Source: Bacillota bacterium (lineage in GTDB: Bacteria > Bacillota > Clostridia > Oscillospirales > Ruminococcaceae). From it: a stretch of 64,000 bases of DNA. This document shows positions 51,839-60,231 of the stretch, one piece after another (positions within the stretch are counted from its first letter, which is position 1; each line of letters begins with the position of its first letter). Location of the stretch: contig JAEWAB010000004.1 of assembly GCA_023391875.1 (NCBI GenBank), positions 124,001 through 188,000 on the forward strand, in the 5' to 3' direction. The notes beneath the pieces are model-generated. The model was given only the letters and a program-made list of their open reading frames with translations, made no database searches and was not told the origin of the DNA. The position numbers were made by a program, and so were the translations under genes.

Positions 51839-51875
51839 CCGCCGGAGAGCCAGACTACAGATGGTTCTCCGGCGG
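51839..51875 (+). repeat. Hairpin between the furanose-binding protein and ATPase genes
   Basis: CCGCCGGAGAGCCA and TGGTTCTCCGGCGG form a 14-bp stem (one G-T pair) with a nine-base loop, 49 bases past the binding-protein stop and followed by CACTTTT. Probable attenuator. Confidence 0.65.
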
Positions 51876-51898
51876 CACTTTTAAAAGGGGTGAGCAGA

Positions 51899-53422
51899 TT
51901 GGTCTCCGGCAGCGAAATCTTAACTATGCGCCGAATCAGCAAGCATTTTCCCGGCGTATGTGCACTCAATAACGTTGACTTTACACTCAGAAAAGGTGAA
52001 ATCCATGCGTTGATGGGCGAAAACGGTGCAGGCAAATCTACGTTAATCAAGGTGCTTACCGGCGCCGAGGATTTTGAATCGGGCGAAATACGTATTCACG
52101 GTATTCCCCGGCCGATTATCAACCGTTCGCCTCAGGAAGCACAGCAAAACGGCATCAGCACCGTGTATCAGGAGATAAATCTCTGCCCGAACCTTTCGGT
52201 TGCGGAAAACCTCTTCTTAGGCAGAGAGCCGAAGAAGTTTGGAACGATAGACTGGAAAACGATGAACAAAAAGGCTGCGGAGGTCTTTGCGGAGCTGGAT
52301 ATCGACATTGACGTCACGCTTAACCTGGATAACTACTCGGTCGCCATCCAACAGATGGTGGCGATAGCAAGAGCGGTAAACATATCCTCCCGCGTGCTCA
52401 TCCTCGACGAGCCGACCTCCAGCCTTGACGATTCCGAGGTGGCAAAGCTTTTTGATATCATGCGAAAGCTCAGTAAGAGCGGCATCGGCATTATCTTTGT
52501 CACCCACTTTATCGAGCAGGTATACGAGGTATGCGACCACATTACGGTGCTTCGAAACGGCGAGCTGGTCGGGGAATACGATGTAGAATCGCTACCCCGC
52601 CTGCAGCTTGTGGCAAAGATGCTCGGAAAGGACTTCGACGATTTGGCCGAGGTAAAGCGGGAAAACGCAACTATCGATAACGATGCCGCCGAGGTGGTAA
52701 TAGAAGCGGAAGCCTTAAGCAGCGCAGGTAAAATCAAGCCCTTTGATCTGACGATAAACAAAGGCGATGTCATCGGGCTTTCCGGCCTGCTTGGGTCGGG
52801 GCGCAGCGAGCTTGCCCGCGCAATATACGGCGCGGATGTGGCAAAGGGCGGCAGGCTCAAGGTAAAGGGTAAGCCGCTGAGCATACATACGCCGCTTGAC
52901 GCCATGAAAGCCGGTATGGCATTCTTACCTGAAAACCGAAAAGAAGAAGGCGTCATCTCCGATCTTTCGGTGCGCGAGAATATTATTCTGGCCCTGCAGG
53001 CACGGAAAGGTGCCTATAAGCAACTAAGCCGCAAGGAGCAGGAGGAGTTTACCGACCGGTATATCGATATTTTAAAGATTAAAACCTCAGACCGTGAAAC
53101 CCCGATAAAACAGCTTAGCGGCGGTAACCAGCAGAAGGTTATCCTTGCGCGCTGGCTGCTGACCGACCCTGATTTTTTGATTTTGGATGAACCAACCCGT
53201 GGGATAGATGTGGGCACCAAGGCGGAGATTCAAAAGCTGATGGTAGACCTTTCCGGGCAGGGGAAAACCGTGATGTTTATTTCATCAGAAATCGAAGAGA
53301 TGCTGCGCACCTGTAACCGCATGATTATCATGCGCGACTGTGTAAAGATCGGCGAGCTCAGTGGAGTAAGTATCACTCAGGATAGTATTATGAAAGCGAT
53401 AGCGGGGGGGTGCGTGGAATGA
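51899..53422 (+). CDS. Sugar ABC transporter ATPase with two nucleotide-binding domains (YtfR-like)
   Basis: 507 residues. I prefer TTG 51899 (after AAAAGGGG) to the GTG at 51890. The first domain has Walker A GENGAGKSTL, a degenerate signature SVAIQQMVAIARA and Walker B LILDEPTSSLD. The second has GLLGSGRSELARAI in place of a full Walker A, signature LSGGNQQKVILARW and LILDEPTRGIDVG. This is the standard form for type I sugar importers (Rbs/Ytf). It energises the two permeases downstream, and its stop overlaps the next start (ATGA). Confidence 0.9.
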   Translation: MVSGSEILTMRRISKHFPGVCALNNVDFTLRKGEIHALMGENGAGKSTLIKVLTGAEDFESGEIRIHGIPRPIINRSPQEAQQNGISTVYQEINLCPNLSVAENLFLGREPKKFGTIDWKTMNKKAAEVFAELDIDIDVTLNLDNYSVAIQQMVAIARAVNISSRVLILDEPTSSLDDSEVAKLFDIMRKLSKSGIGIIFVTHFIEQVYEVCDHITVLRNGELVGEYDVESLPRLQLVAKMLGKDFDDLAEVKRENATIDNDAAEVVIEAEALSSAGKIKPFDLTINKGDVIGLSGLLGSGRSELARAIYGADVAKGGRLKVKGKPLSIHTPLDAMKAGMAFLPENRKEEGVISDLSVRENIILALQARKGAYKQLSRKEQEEFTDRYIDILKIKTSDRETPIKQLSGGNQQKVILARWLLTDPDFLILDEPTRGIDVGTKAEIQKLMVDLSGQGKTVMFISSEIEEMLRTCNRMIIMRDCVKIGELSGVSITQDSIMKAIAGGCVE

Positions 53423-54462
53423 GCACACTTTCTTCAGCAGTCAAACGTGTTACGAACTTTCGATTGTTTCTGCCGTTGCTCTGTCTTGCGTTGGTACTCA
53501 TCGTCAACCTGATTCAAACGCCCTCCTTCTTTCAGATAACCGTACAAAACGGCGTATTGTATGGCTTTATCATCGATATCATCAACCGTGCGAGCGGGCT
53601 TGTCATTATGGCGGTGGGCATGACGTTGGTGGTTGCATCCTCGGGCGGAACGGACATCTCCGTAGGTGCCGTCAGCGCACTTGCGGGTGCGGTATGTGTG
53701 GCGGCACTTGGCACCGGCGAAACCTATCAGATGCCCTACTATTTAAGTGTATTGTTAGCCCTGTTGATCGGGGTGGTTTGCGGGGCCGCCAATGGATTTT
53801 TGGTTTCCTACATGAAGGTTCAGCCCATGGTGGCGACCCTGATACTGCTTACGGCCGGCCGCGGTATCGCCCAACTTGTAACCGGCAGCTTTATTCTCTA
53901 TGTGAAGCCGCCGCAATTTGAATACCTCGGCTCCTTCCTGCCGGGCGTACCGATTCCGACACCCTGTTTCGTCGCGGTATTTGTGGTGCTGGTAACATGG
54001 CTTATTCTTAAAAAAACCGCGTTTGGCATGTATATTCAGGCCATTGGTATCAACCGTAAGGCAAGCCGCCTTGTAGGGCTCAATTCAAGGCTGATTATGT
54101 TTTTAACGTATGTTTTCTGCGGCATTTGCGCCGCTTGCGCCGGTTTGATCTCGGTTTCGCGTACAGCGTCTATCGATGCGAACAATGTGGGAAAATATAC
54201 GGAACTGGACGCTATTCTTGCGGTTGCGATTGGCGGTAACAGCCTGACGGGCGGCAAATTTACGCTGATGGGTAGCGTTATCGGCGCTATTACCATTCAG
54301 GCACTTACAACTACCCTTTACGCGATGCATGTTTCGGCAGACCAGCTGCCTCTGTATAAGGCCGTTGTAGTCGTAATTATTGTTGCATTACAATCCCCCG
54401 CATTAATCAAATGGGTTCGTTCCAACCTGTCGCCGGCTAAGCCCGCAAAGGAGGCGAACTGA
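53419..54462 (+). CDS. Furanose ABC transporter permease (YtfT-like)
   Basis: 347 residues from ATG 53419, overlapping the ATPase stop. About eight to ten membrane segments. The BPD_transp_2 motif is MAVGMTLVVASSGGTDISVG near 60, and AIGINRKASRLVGL and LDAILAVAIGGNSLTGGKFT follow. It forms a heterodimeric channel with the next protein. Confidence 0.88.
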   Translation: MSTLSSAVKRVTNFRLFLPLLCLALVLIVNLIQTPSFFQITVQNGVLYGFIIDIINRASGLVIMAVGMTLVVASSGGTDISVGAVSALAGAVCVAALGTGETYQMPYYLSVLLALLIGVVCGAANGFLVSYMKVQPMVATLILLTAGRGIAQLVTGSFILYVKPPQFEYLGSFLPGVPIPTPCFVAVFVVLVTWLILKKTAFGMYIQAIGINRKASRLVGLNSRLIMFLTYVFCGICAACAGLISVSRTASIDANNVGKYTELDAILAVAIGGNSLTGGKFTLMGSVIGAITIQALTTTLYAMHVSADQLPLYKAVVVVIIVALQSPALIKWVRSNLSPAKPAKEAN

Positions 54463-55530
54463 ATGAGCAAAGTGGCAACGGCTCCGCGCAGGCCTCATAC
54501 GGTAAAGTCTGTAAATCGTGCGAAAGACATCCTATTGGGCCATAACTTTTTGCTTTTTGTAACGATTGTTCTCTTCGTTTTAATGTACATAGGAGGGCTA
54601 ATCGCCTACCGCGAAAAAAACTTTGGCAATCTACAGGTACTGTTAAATCTGCTTATCAGTAATGCGGGCTTGGTCATCACCGCCGTAGGAATGACTATGG
54701 TGCTCATCATCGGCGGGATTGATATTTCCGTGGGCTCGGTGGTCGCTGTTACCTGCATGATGCTCGCCGCCATGATGGAAAAGTGGCAGATTGGAGCGCT
54801 GCCGGCAATAGGGATTGTTCTGTTGTTTGGCATTGCATTCGGTGCGGTTCAGGGATGGCTGATTTCTTATCTGCAGCTGCAGCCGTTTATTGTAACGCTT
54901 GCCGGTATGTTCTTTGCGCGCGGTCTGACGGCGGTCATCAGCCTTGAGATGATCACCATTACCAATGACACCTTCCTTTCAATCGCGCACCAAAAGATCT
55001 ACCTGCCCTTTGGCGGTGCACTGAACAAAAGAGGTGTGATGATCTATCCTTACGTTTATCCGACCGTTATCCTTGCGCTGGTGGTTCTGGTGGCGGTTTT
55101 TTTAATGCTGCGGTATACCAAGTTTGGCCGTTCCATCTATGCCGTGGGGGGCAGTGAGCAGTCTGCCATGCTGATGGGACTTAATGTAAAGCGTACGAAA
55201 TTTATTGTATACATCATCAACGGCTTTCTGGCCACCCTCGGTGGGATTGCGTTCTGCCTCAATACGACCGGCGCCTTTGTGGAGCTTGCCAAGGACTTTG
55301 AAATGGATGCCATTGCCGCGACAGTGATTGGCGGTACGCCGTTAACCGGCGGTGTGGGCAATGTATTCGGCACCCTGTTCGGCGTACTGATTAAAGCCAT
55401 CATCGAGACCTTCGTATCTTTTCAGGGCAATCTTTCCTCCTGGTGGTCGAAGATCATCATCGCGTCCCTTCTGGCCTTCTTTATTGTACTTCAAAGCCTT
55501 CTTACAATGCGTAAAAACAAGCGCGATTAA
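54463..55530 (+). CDS. Furanose ABC transporter permease (YjfF-like)
   Basis: 355 residues with eight to ten membrane segments. Family motifs are VGMTMVLIIGGIDISVGSVV near 75, AVGGSEQSAMLMGLNVKRTK near 223 and MDAIAATVIGGTPLTGGVGN near 283. Its ATG directly follows the previous stop codon, with GGAGG inside the end of that gene. Second half of the furanose channel. Followed by a strong terminator. Confidence 0.88.
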   Translation: MSKVATAPRRPHTVKSVNRAKDILLGHNFLLFVTIVLFVLMYIGGLIAYREKNFGNLQVLLNLLISNAGLVITAVGMTMVLIIGGIDISVGSVVAVTCMMLAAMMEKWQIGALPAIGIVLLFGIAFGAVQGWLISYLQLQPFIVTLAGMFFARGLTAVISLEMITITNDTFLSIAHQKIYLPFGGALNKRGVMIYPYVYPTVILALVVLVAVFLMLRYTKFGRSIYAVGGSEQSAMLMGLNVKRTKFIVYIINGFLATLGGIAFCLNTTGAFVELAKDFEMDAIAATVIGGTPLTGGVGNVFGTLFGVLIKAIIETFVSFQGNLSSWWSKIIIASLLAFFIVLQSLLTMRKNKRD

Positions 55531-55558
55531 CGTTTGTTATTGTCATCCTCCTCTTTTC

Positions 55559-55600
55559 AACCAAAGAACGCCCCTACGTCTGCAGGGGCGTTCTTTGGTT
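55559..55600 (+). terminator. Terminator of the furanose importer operon
   Basis: A perfect 17-bp stem (AACCAAAGAACGCCCCT and complement) with an eight-base loop, 29 bases past the last permease stop. Confidence 0.85.
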
Positions 55601-55627
55601 TAATAACTTCAGTAGACAGATTCAAGA

Positions 55628-55664
55628 AACAGTCTTCCGCGGTAGCTTTTAGCGGAAGACTGTT
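55628..55664 (-). terminator. Terminator of araM
   Basis: AACAGTCTTCCGC and its complement form a perfect 13-bp stem six bases past the araM stop (minus strand), followed by TTCTTG. The core GTCTTCCGC...GGAAGAC is shared with the terminator at 33101-33138. Confidence 0.75.
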
Positions 55665-55670
55665 ATTGTC

Positions 55671-56921
55671 TTAAAACAGGTTATCGGTTTTCATCATCCT
55701 TAAAATGCGCATCATGGTTAAGCGGTTCCTGACATAGGGCGATAAGGCGATCAACTTTGGCAGAAGCTTAGTATCTACGCCTATGTCTTCAAAGCTGGCC
55801 TTACCCTCAAGCTTTTTTACTATATCACCAAGCTGCTGCGGGGAAGGTACCGCACGCAGAATACCCCGAATGCGGCTCCAATTCTGTTTTAGCTGCTGCG
55901 GCGAAACGACCTGCAGACAATCGGGCCGGTTTTCGGCAAGTATCTCGGAAGCCAGACGGCCAAACCGCTCTGTAATCCACGGCTCATCGATCGGCTCATA
56001 TGGTAGAAGCTTGTCGTTTATATCTTCTGTCTGCGCAAGCTTATGGTAGATCTCTGCGCACAGCAGGGTGGCGACACCTACCTTTTCCCCATGCATGGAA
56101 TCACAGCGCTGCAGCACTCCCATCTCCAGCAGATGTGAGATATGGTGCTCGGCGCCCGAAGCGGGGCGCGAGTTCCCGGCAAGCTGCATGGCAACCCCCG
56201 AAAGGATGAGCCCATACATCAGGTTTTCGTATGCGCCGATATCCCGTACAGCCAGCTTTTCAGCGCCAATCAAGACCTGCTCTGCAGCCTTGCGGGTGAG
56301 CGAAGCGATATAATTACAGTAGTACTCCCCCGTTAACGCGTGCGCAATCTCCCAATCGGCAAGACAGATGAATTTTCCGAGTATATCTCCGACACCCGAA
56401 GCAGCCAGATATCGCGGGGCGGAGGATATGACATCCAAATCAGCCAGTACCAGCACAGGCGCCTGAACAATGATGGTTCGTTTAAATCCATTTAACGTCA
56501 TCGCCGCCACACTCGAGGCAAAGCCGTCTACCGTAGCGGCGGTTGGAGCGGAAACATAAGGAATCTTTAATTGAGCGGCGCAGTACCGGACAATATCGTG
56601 TATTGTACCACTGCCTATTGCAACCAGCAGCTGAGGATTGGACAGCCGGTTCATCAGCAGTTCAACGCCGTGCTCATCGGCGTGAAGGCCTTCAGCCGGC
56701 AATATAATCTCGCGACTTGTAACAGGCCGCCTCAACCCGCTGGCATGATAGGTGTTGCTGTCGTAAACGGCGGTTACTTGCGCTGTATACCCGAGCTCCT
56801 TTAAATACCTATCTAAATTTGGTAAGCATCCGGGTTCTATCACGATCTTTTGAATGATGGTAATGTGATTTTTACCGCAGGTACAATTCTCTTGAGAAAA
56901 GTCATGCTGTGTTAATATCAT
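55671..56921 (-). CDS. araM: sn-glycerol-1-phosphate dehydrogenase-like protein AraM
   Basis: 416 residues, iron-containing-ADH/GldA superfamily. The NAD-binding region has LLVAIGSGTIHDIVRYCA near 97 and SAPTAATVDGFASS near 125. Metal ligands are likely in SGVGDILGKF (Asp), SGAEHHISHLLE (His) and SMHGEKVGVATLL (His). B. subtilis AraM, encoded in the ara operon, makes sn-glycerol 1-phosphate from dihydroxyacetone phosphate. Location beside the arabinose locus repeats that association, though here it is a separate minus-strand transcript with a consensus promoter. GAAGGT precedes the ATG. Confidence 0.88.
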   Translation of the reverse strand: MILTQHDFSQENCTCGKNHITIIQKIVIEPGCLPNLDRYLKELGYTAQVTAVYDSNTYHASGLRRPVTSREIILPAEGLHADEHGVELLMNRLSNPQLLVAIGSGTIHDIVRYCAAQLKIPYVSAPTAATVDGFASSVAAMTLNGFKRTIIVQAPVLVLADLDVISSAPRYLAASGVGDILGKFICLADWEIAHALTGEYYCNYIASLTRKAAEQVLIGAEKLAVRDIGAYENLMYGLILSGVAMQLAGNSRPASGAEHHISHLLEMGVLQRCDSMHGEKVGVATLLCAEIYHKLAQTEDINDKLLPYEPIDEPWITERFGRLASEILAENRPDCLQVVSPQQLKQNWSRIRGILRAVPSPQQLGDIVKKLEGKASFEDIGVDTKLLPKLIALSPYVRNRLTMMRILRMMKTDNLF

Positions 56922-57007
56922 TGCTTTACCTTCTTCTCAATAGTCTGATTTTGTCTGCTTGAAGACACTAAGCAAAAACTCTTTATGAGAAAAATTCAAC
57001 TAAATTG

Positions 57008-57036
57008 ATTATACGCCCCCGTCATTATCATGTCAA
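57008..57036 (-). promoter_or_regulatory. Consensus promoter of araM
   Basis: On the minus strand TTGACA (57031-57036), a 17-base spacer and TATAAT (57008-57013), both perfect. The leader is about 80 bases. The rest of 56922-57316 shows no gene. Confidence 0.75.
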
Positions 57037-57316
57037 TTTATGACTACAGAAACAGCGGCGCAATCGCAGGTGAAAACAGCAACCAACTGTTATACGAGTA
57101 TATATCAGAATATCGAGCTTGTGAAATAATCAACATTCCTGAAATGAGAAAGTAGAAATCGATACAGTTTGCTGCGATTATTTTTTTAACTAGTATTAAT
57201 TACAATAGGCTTTTTCATCATGTAAATTTATGCTGAAAAATATAACTCGTGTGTTTGTGCTTTTTATGCTTACAAGCAGGGTGTGTGACCCCATATCCTT
57301 CTCTCGTTATAACACA

Positions 57317-57344
57317 AAAAAAGCCTGATTTCTCAGGCTTTTTT
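57317..57344 (-). terminator. Terminator of the tRNA-Pro gene
   Basis: AAAAAAGCCTGA and TCAGGCTTTTTT form a perfect 12-bp stem with a four-base loop, 17 bases past the tRNA 3' end. Confidence 0.9.
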
Positions 57345-57361
57345 CGCAATTAAAATATTAT

Positions 57362-57437
57362 TGGTCTGAGTGGCGGGATTTGAACCCACGGCCTCTACCA
57401 CCCCAAGGTAGCGCGCTACCATCTGCGCCACACCCAG
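57362..57437 (-). tRNA. tRNA-Pro (anticodon GGG)
   Basis: A 76-base cloverleaf with encoded CCA. Acceptor stem CTGGGTG/CACTCAG (one G-T pair), D arm GGCGCAGATGGTAGCGC, anticodon stem CTACC/GGTAG with loop TTGGGGT (anticodon GGG followed by G37), and T arm GTGGGTTCAAATCCCGC. Own promoter and terminator. Confidence 0.95.
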
Positions 57438-57449
57438 TCAACGAAGTAT

Positions 57450-57478
57450 ATTCTATCATAACCGTTTCAAAAAAGCAA
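57450..57478 (-). promoter_or_regulatory. Predicted tRNA-Pro promoter
   Basis: On the minus strand TTGCTT (57473-57478), a 17-base spacer and TAGAAT (57450-57455), 13 bases before the tRNA 5' end. Confidence 0.6.
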
Positions 57479-57746
57479 GAAAAAATAATAAAAAATCAGA
57501 ATCGGCATGATGTATCGCGGATTAGTGATTTCGTACCGTTTATAGAGTTTTTAAGTATCAATTATTGTAATAAAAATACATTTCTGCGTTAAGAAACAAA
57601 TCCGTCTATTCGGAAACAAGATGTTAGGATTTTAAAGAATACGTGAGGGAACAGGAGGATTTCAGAGCATTTATTAAAATTAGAGCGTGAAAATCTAAAA
57701 AATAAAGGATTATTCAAAAAAATATCAAAATTTTAGATTAAAAACA

Positions 57747-57775
57747 TTGACAATTCTTAGAATTGTGTTTATATT
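57747..57775 (+). promoter_or_regulatory. Predicted promoter of the polyamine ABC operon
   Basis: TTGACA (57747-57752), a 17-base spacer and TATATT (57770-57775). It leaves a leader of about 500 bases before potA. The stretch 57479-57746 is AT-rich with no gene seen. Confidence 0.65.
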
Positions 57776-57801
57776 TTAAATGTTGTTTTTTTGCATCTTA
57801 A

Positions 57802-57921
57802 AACAGCCGGGCATAGGCGGAGTTCCCCGCTTGTGCAGGCGAGGTAGTGCTAAAAATTACAACGTAATCTAACGGCTCCCGCTTGTCGGGGGTCGTAACT
57901 GTGCCTGCCGGTTTTGGCGGG
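57802..57921 (+). ncRNA. Candidate structured leader RNA (possible riboswitch) ahead of potA
   Basis: Elements in order: hairpin AGGCGG/CCGCTT (57815-57832); GCAGGC (57835-57840) able to pair with GCCTGC (57903-57908); within that stem, ATTAC/GTAAT (57856-57868) and an interrupted stem ACG-TCCCG/CGGGG-CGT (57872-57896). The right arm of the outer stem overlaps an alternative hairpin CCTGCC/GGCGGG (57904-57921), so two exclusive folds exist, as in a switch. I do not recognise a known riboswitch class. The call rests only on pairing read by eye. Confidence 0.3.
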
Positions 57922-57926
57922 TATGT

Positions 57927-58030
57927 AATACTAATTCCAATAAGAAATATAACGTAAAAATTCTTCACAAAAGGCGTAAATGGAGCCTTTGGCTCGAATT
58001 TTTTCTATATTTCTAATTGAAATAAGTGTA
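57927..58030. repeat. MITE-like repeat, copy 1
   Basis: A 104-base element identical in length to copy 2 at 62312-62415 and matching it at 94 positions. Its ends are imperfect inverted repeats around the core CAATWAGAAATAT. It lies within the potA leader. No transposase is encoded. Confidence 0.8.
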
Positions 58031-58038
58031 AACGGCGG

Positions 58039-58145
58039 CGGCAGCCGCGCAAAAGGGCTGCCGGGGTTATGTGAAAGTGCGGGGTTTCCGCACGGGTAAT
58101 TTTCTCTACATGCGGCAAAAATCTTTCATTGCCGCAATGTATAAA
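58039..58145 (+). other. Hairpin-rich second half of the potA leader
   Basis: CGGCAGCC/GGCTGCCG (58039-58063), GTGCGG/CCGCAC (58076-58093) and TACATGCGGCA paired with TGCCGCAATGTA (58107-58141, one bulge) follow the repeat, with a smaller GCC...GGC hairpin near 58175. No coding frame with a plausible start is seen between here and potA. Confidence 0.4.
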
Positions 58146-58286
58146 CGGTGTCGTATGTTCCGCTAAAAGCCGGATGTTTTCGGCAAAAAGCCTTTTGCGG
58201 GGTAGCGGTTTCAAAAGACACTGTGGGCGCGTAGGGCAGGCGACCACCATGCCCGCGGCCTAAATCCGCAAAGGGGGATGCAACAA

Positions 58287-59339
58287 ATGGATAGTAACGT
58301 AATTGTCAGGCTCAAGGATATTGTTGTAGAGTTTGACGGGGAAAAGGTGCTCAAGGGGATAAACCTCGATATCCACGACAAGGAGTTTGTCACACTGCTC
58401 GGGCCTTCCGGCTGCGGCAAAACTACCACATTGCGCATTATCGGTGGGTTTGTAACCCAGAGCTCGGGCGACCTCTACTTCGACGAACAGCTTATCAACG
58501 GCCTGCCGGCGTACAAACGCCACGTAAACACGGTGTTTCAGCGCTATGCGCTGTTCCCGCACCTGAATGTTTACGAGAACGTCGCTTTTGGCCTGAAGAT
58601 ACAGCGCCTGCCCCAAAAGGAGATTCGTAGCCGCGTGTACGAGATGCTGGAGCTTGTAAACCTTAAGGGGTTTGAGCTGCGCAATGTCAAGAACCTTTCG
58701 GGCGGGCAGCAGCAGCGCGTAGCCATTGCGCGCGCGCTGGTAAACCATCCCCGCGTGCTGCTACTAGACGAGCCGCTCGGCGCGCTCGACCTTAAGCTGC
58801 GCAAAGAGATGCAGATAGAGCTCAAGCGTATCCAAAAGAGCCTGAATATTACCTTTATATATGTAACGCACGATCAGGAAGAGGCACTCACCATGTCCGA
58901 CACCGTTGTGGTTATGAACAACGGTGTCATCCAGCAGATCGGCACGCCGCAGGATATCTACAACGAGCCGAAGAACGCCTTCGTGGCCGACTTTATCGGT
59001 GAGAGCAACATCTTAGACGGCATTATGGATAAAGACTTCCTCGTGGAGTTTGCGGGCAATACCTTTACCTGTGTGGACAGGGGCTTTGAGCGCAACGAGC
59101 GCGTAGAGGTGGTTATCCGCCCAGAGGATATCAAGGTAGTGCCGCAGATTGCGGGCATGCTCTCCGGCATTGTGGAGTCGGTAATCTTCAAGGGCGTGCA
59201 CTACGAGATGATTGTCAGCGCGTGCGGCTACAAATGGATGATTCACTCCACCCAGTGTGAGCAGCCCGGCAGTATGATTGGAATGAATATCGCGCCGGAG
59301 GACATTCATATCATGAGAAAGATGGAGGCGGCGCAATGA
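58287..59339 (+). CDS. potA: Spermidine/putrescine ABC transporter ATPase PotA
   Basis: 350 residues from ATG 58287, eight bases after AAGGGGG. The ATG at 58278 abuts that site. Walker A GPSGCGKTTT, signature LSGGQQQRVAIARAL, Walker B VLLLDEPLGALD and switch His in VTHDQEEA, followed by a C-terminal TOBE domain (about 265-345) with EVVIRPEDIKVV. It energises the permeases downstream. First gene of a four-gene operon with ATGA overlaps. Polyamine specificity is inferred from the PotB/C/D-type partners. Confidence 0.92.
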   Translation: MDSNVIVRLKDIVVEFDGEKVLKGINLDIHDKEFVTLLGPSGCGKTTTLRIIGGFVTQSSGDLYFDEQLINGLPAYKRHVNTVFQRYALFPHLNVYENVAFGLKIQRLPQKEIRSRVYEMLELVNLKGFELRNVKNLSGGQQQRVAIARALVNHPRVLLLDEPLGALDLKLRKEMQIELKRIQKSLNITFIYVTHDQEEALTMSDTVVVMNNGVIQQIGTPQDIYNEPKNAFVADFIGESNILDGIMDKDFLVEFAGNTFTCVDRGFERNERVEVVIRPEDIKVVPQIAGMLSGIVESVIFKGVHYEMIVSACGYKWMIHSTQCEQPGSMIGMNIAPEDIHIMRKMEAAQ

Positions 59340-60154
59340 AATCGAAGCTCCCCTCCGTACCTTACCTGCTGTGGGCGGTGCTGTTTATCATCATCCCCCT
59401 CGGCTTGGTGGTGCTGTTCGCGTTTACCGACGCAAACAACCGATTCACCCTCGAAAACCTTATGCGCGTAGGCGACTACACCGCAGTGCTCATGCGCTCG
59501 CTGTGGCTTTCGGCCATTGCCACGGTCATCTGCTTTGTAATCGGCTACCCGCTTTCGTTTATCATCTCGCGCTATGAAACCGCCGGGCAGAACCTGATGA
59601 TTATGCTCATCATGCTGCCCATGTGGATGAACTTTTTGCTGCGCACCTATGCGTGGATGACCATTTTAGAGAAGAACGGGCTTATCAACCGCTTCTTCGG
59701 GCTGTTCGGCCTCGGGCCGTTTGAGCTGATTAACACCCCCGGGGCGGTGGTGCTCGGCATGGTATACAACTACCTGCCGTTTATGATTCTGCCCCTCTAC
59801 TCGGTAATGACCAAGATCGACAAGCGCGTGATTGAGGCGGCGCAGGATTTGGGCGCCAACACCATGAGCGTTTTTTCGCGCGTGGTGGTGCCCCTAACCA
59901 TACCGGGCATTACCACCGGCATTACGATGGTGTTCGTGCCTTCGGTGAGTACCTTTATAATCTCCAGAATGCTCGGCGGCGGCGGTAATCTGCTGATCGG
60001 CGACCTTATCGACCTGCAGTTCTTAGGTAACGCCTATAACCCGCACCTCGGCTCCGCCATCTCGCTGGTGCTCATGGTGATTATTCTGGTGTGCATCAGT
60101 GTCATGAACCAGTTCGACAACAGCGAAGAGGATATGGAGAGCATGATTCTTTAG
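59336..60154 (+). CDS. potB: Polyamine ABC transporter permease PotB
   Basis: 272 residues, six membrane segments, the first at about 9-30 (YLLWAVLFIIIPLGLVVLFA). MLPMWMNFLLRTYAWM near 95 and the EAA loop VIEAAQDLGANTMSVFSRVV near 165 are typical of PotB. It overlaps potA by four bases (ATGA). Confidence 0.9.
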   Translation: MKSKLPSVPYLLWAVLFIIIPLGLVVLFAFTDANNRFTLENLMRVGDYTAVLMRSLWLSAIATVICFVIGYPLSFIISRYETAGQNLMIMLIMLPMWMNFLLRTYAWMTILEKNGLINRFFGLFGLGPFELINTPGAVVLGMVYNYLPFMILPLYSVMTKIDKRVIEAAQDLGANTMSVFSRVVVPLTIPGITTGITMVFVPSVSTFIISRMLGGGGNLLIGDLIDLQFLGNAYNPHLGSAISLVLMVIILVCISVMNQFDNSEEDMESMIL

Positions 60155-60231
60155 CAATCGGCTTTTCGTAGCGCCCATCTTCTAAAATGCGTCGGCGGGG
60201 GCAGGATGCTTACCGCCCATGGAAAGGCACG

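Noticed and set aside
51211..52050. A 279-codon minus-strand frame spanning the YtfQ-like gene end and ATPase start
   Set aside because: It covers two convincing plus-strand genes and the hairpin between them, with no family resemblance.
57380..57592. A 70-codon plus-strand frame across the tRNA-Pro gene
   Set aside because: Its first third is the complement of the tRNA, and the remainder is AT-rich with no ribosome binding site.
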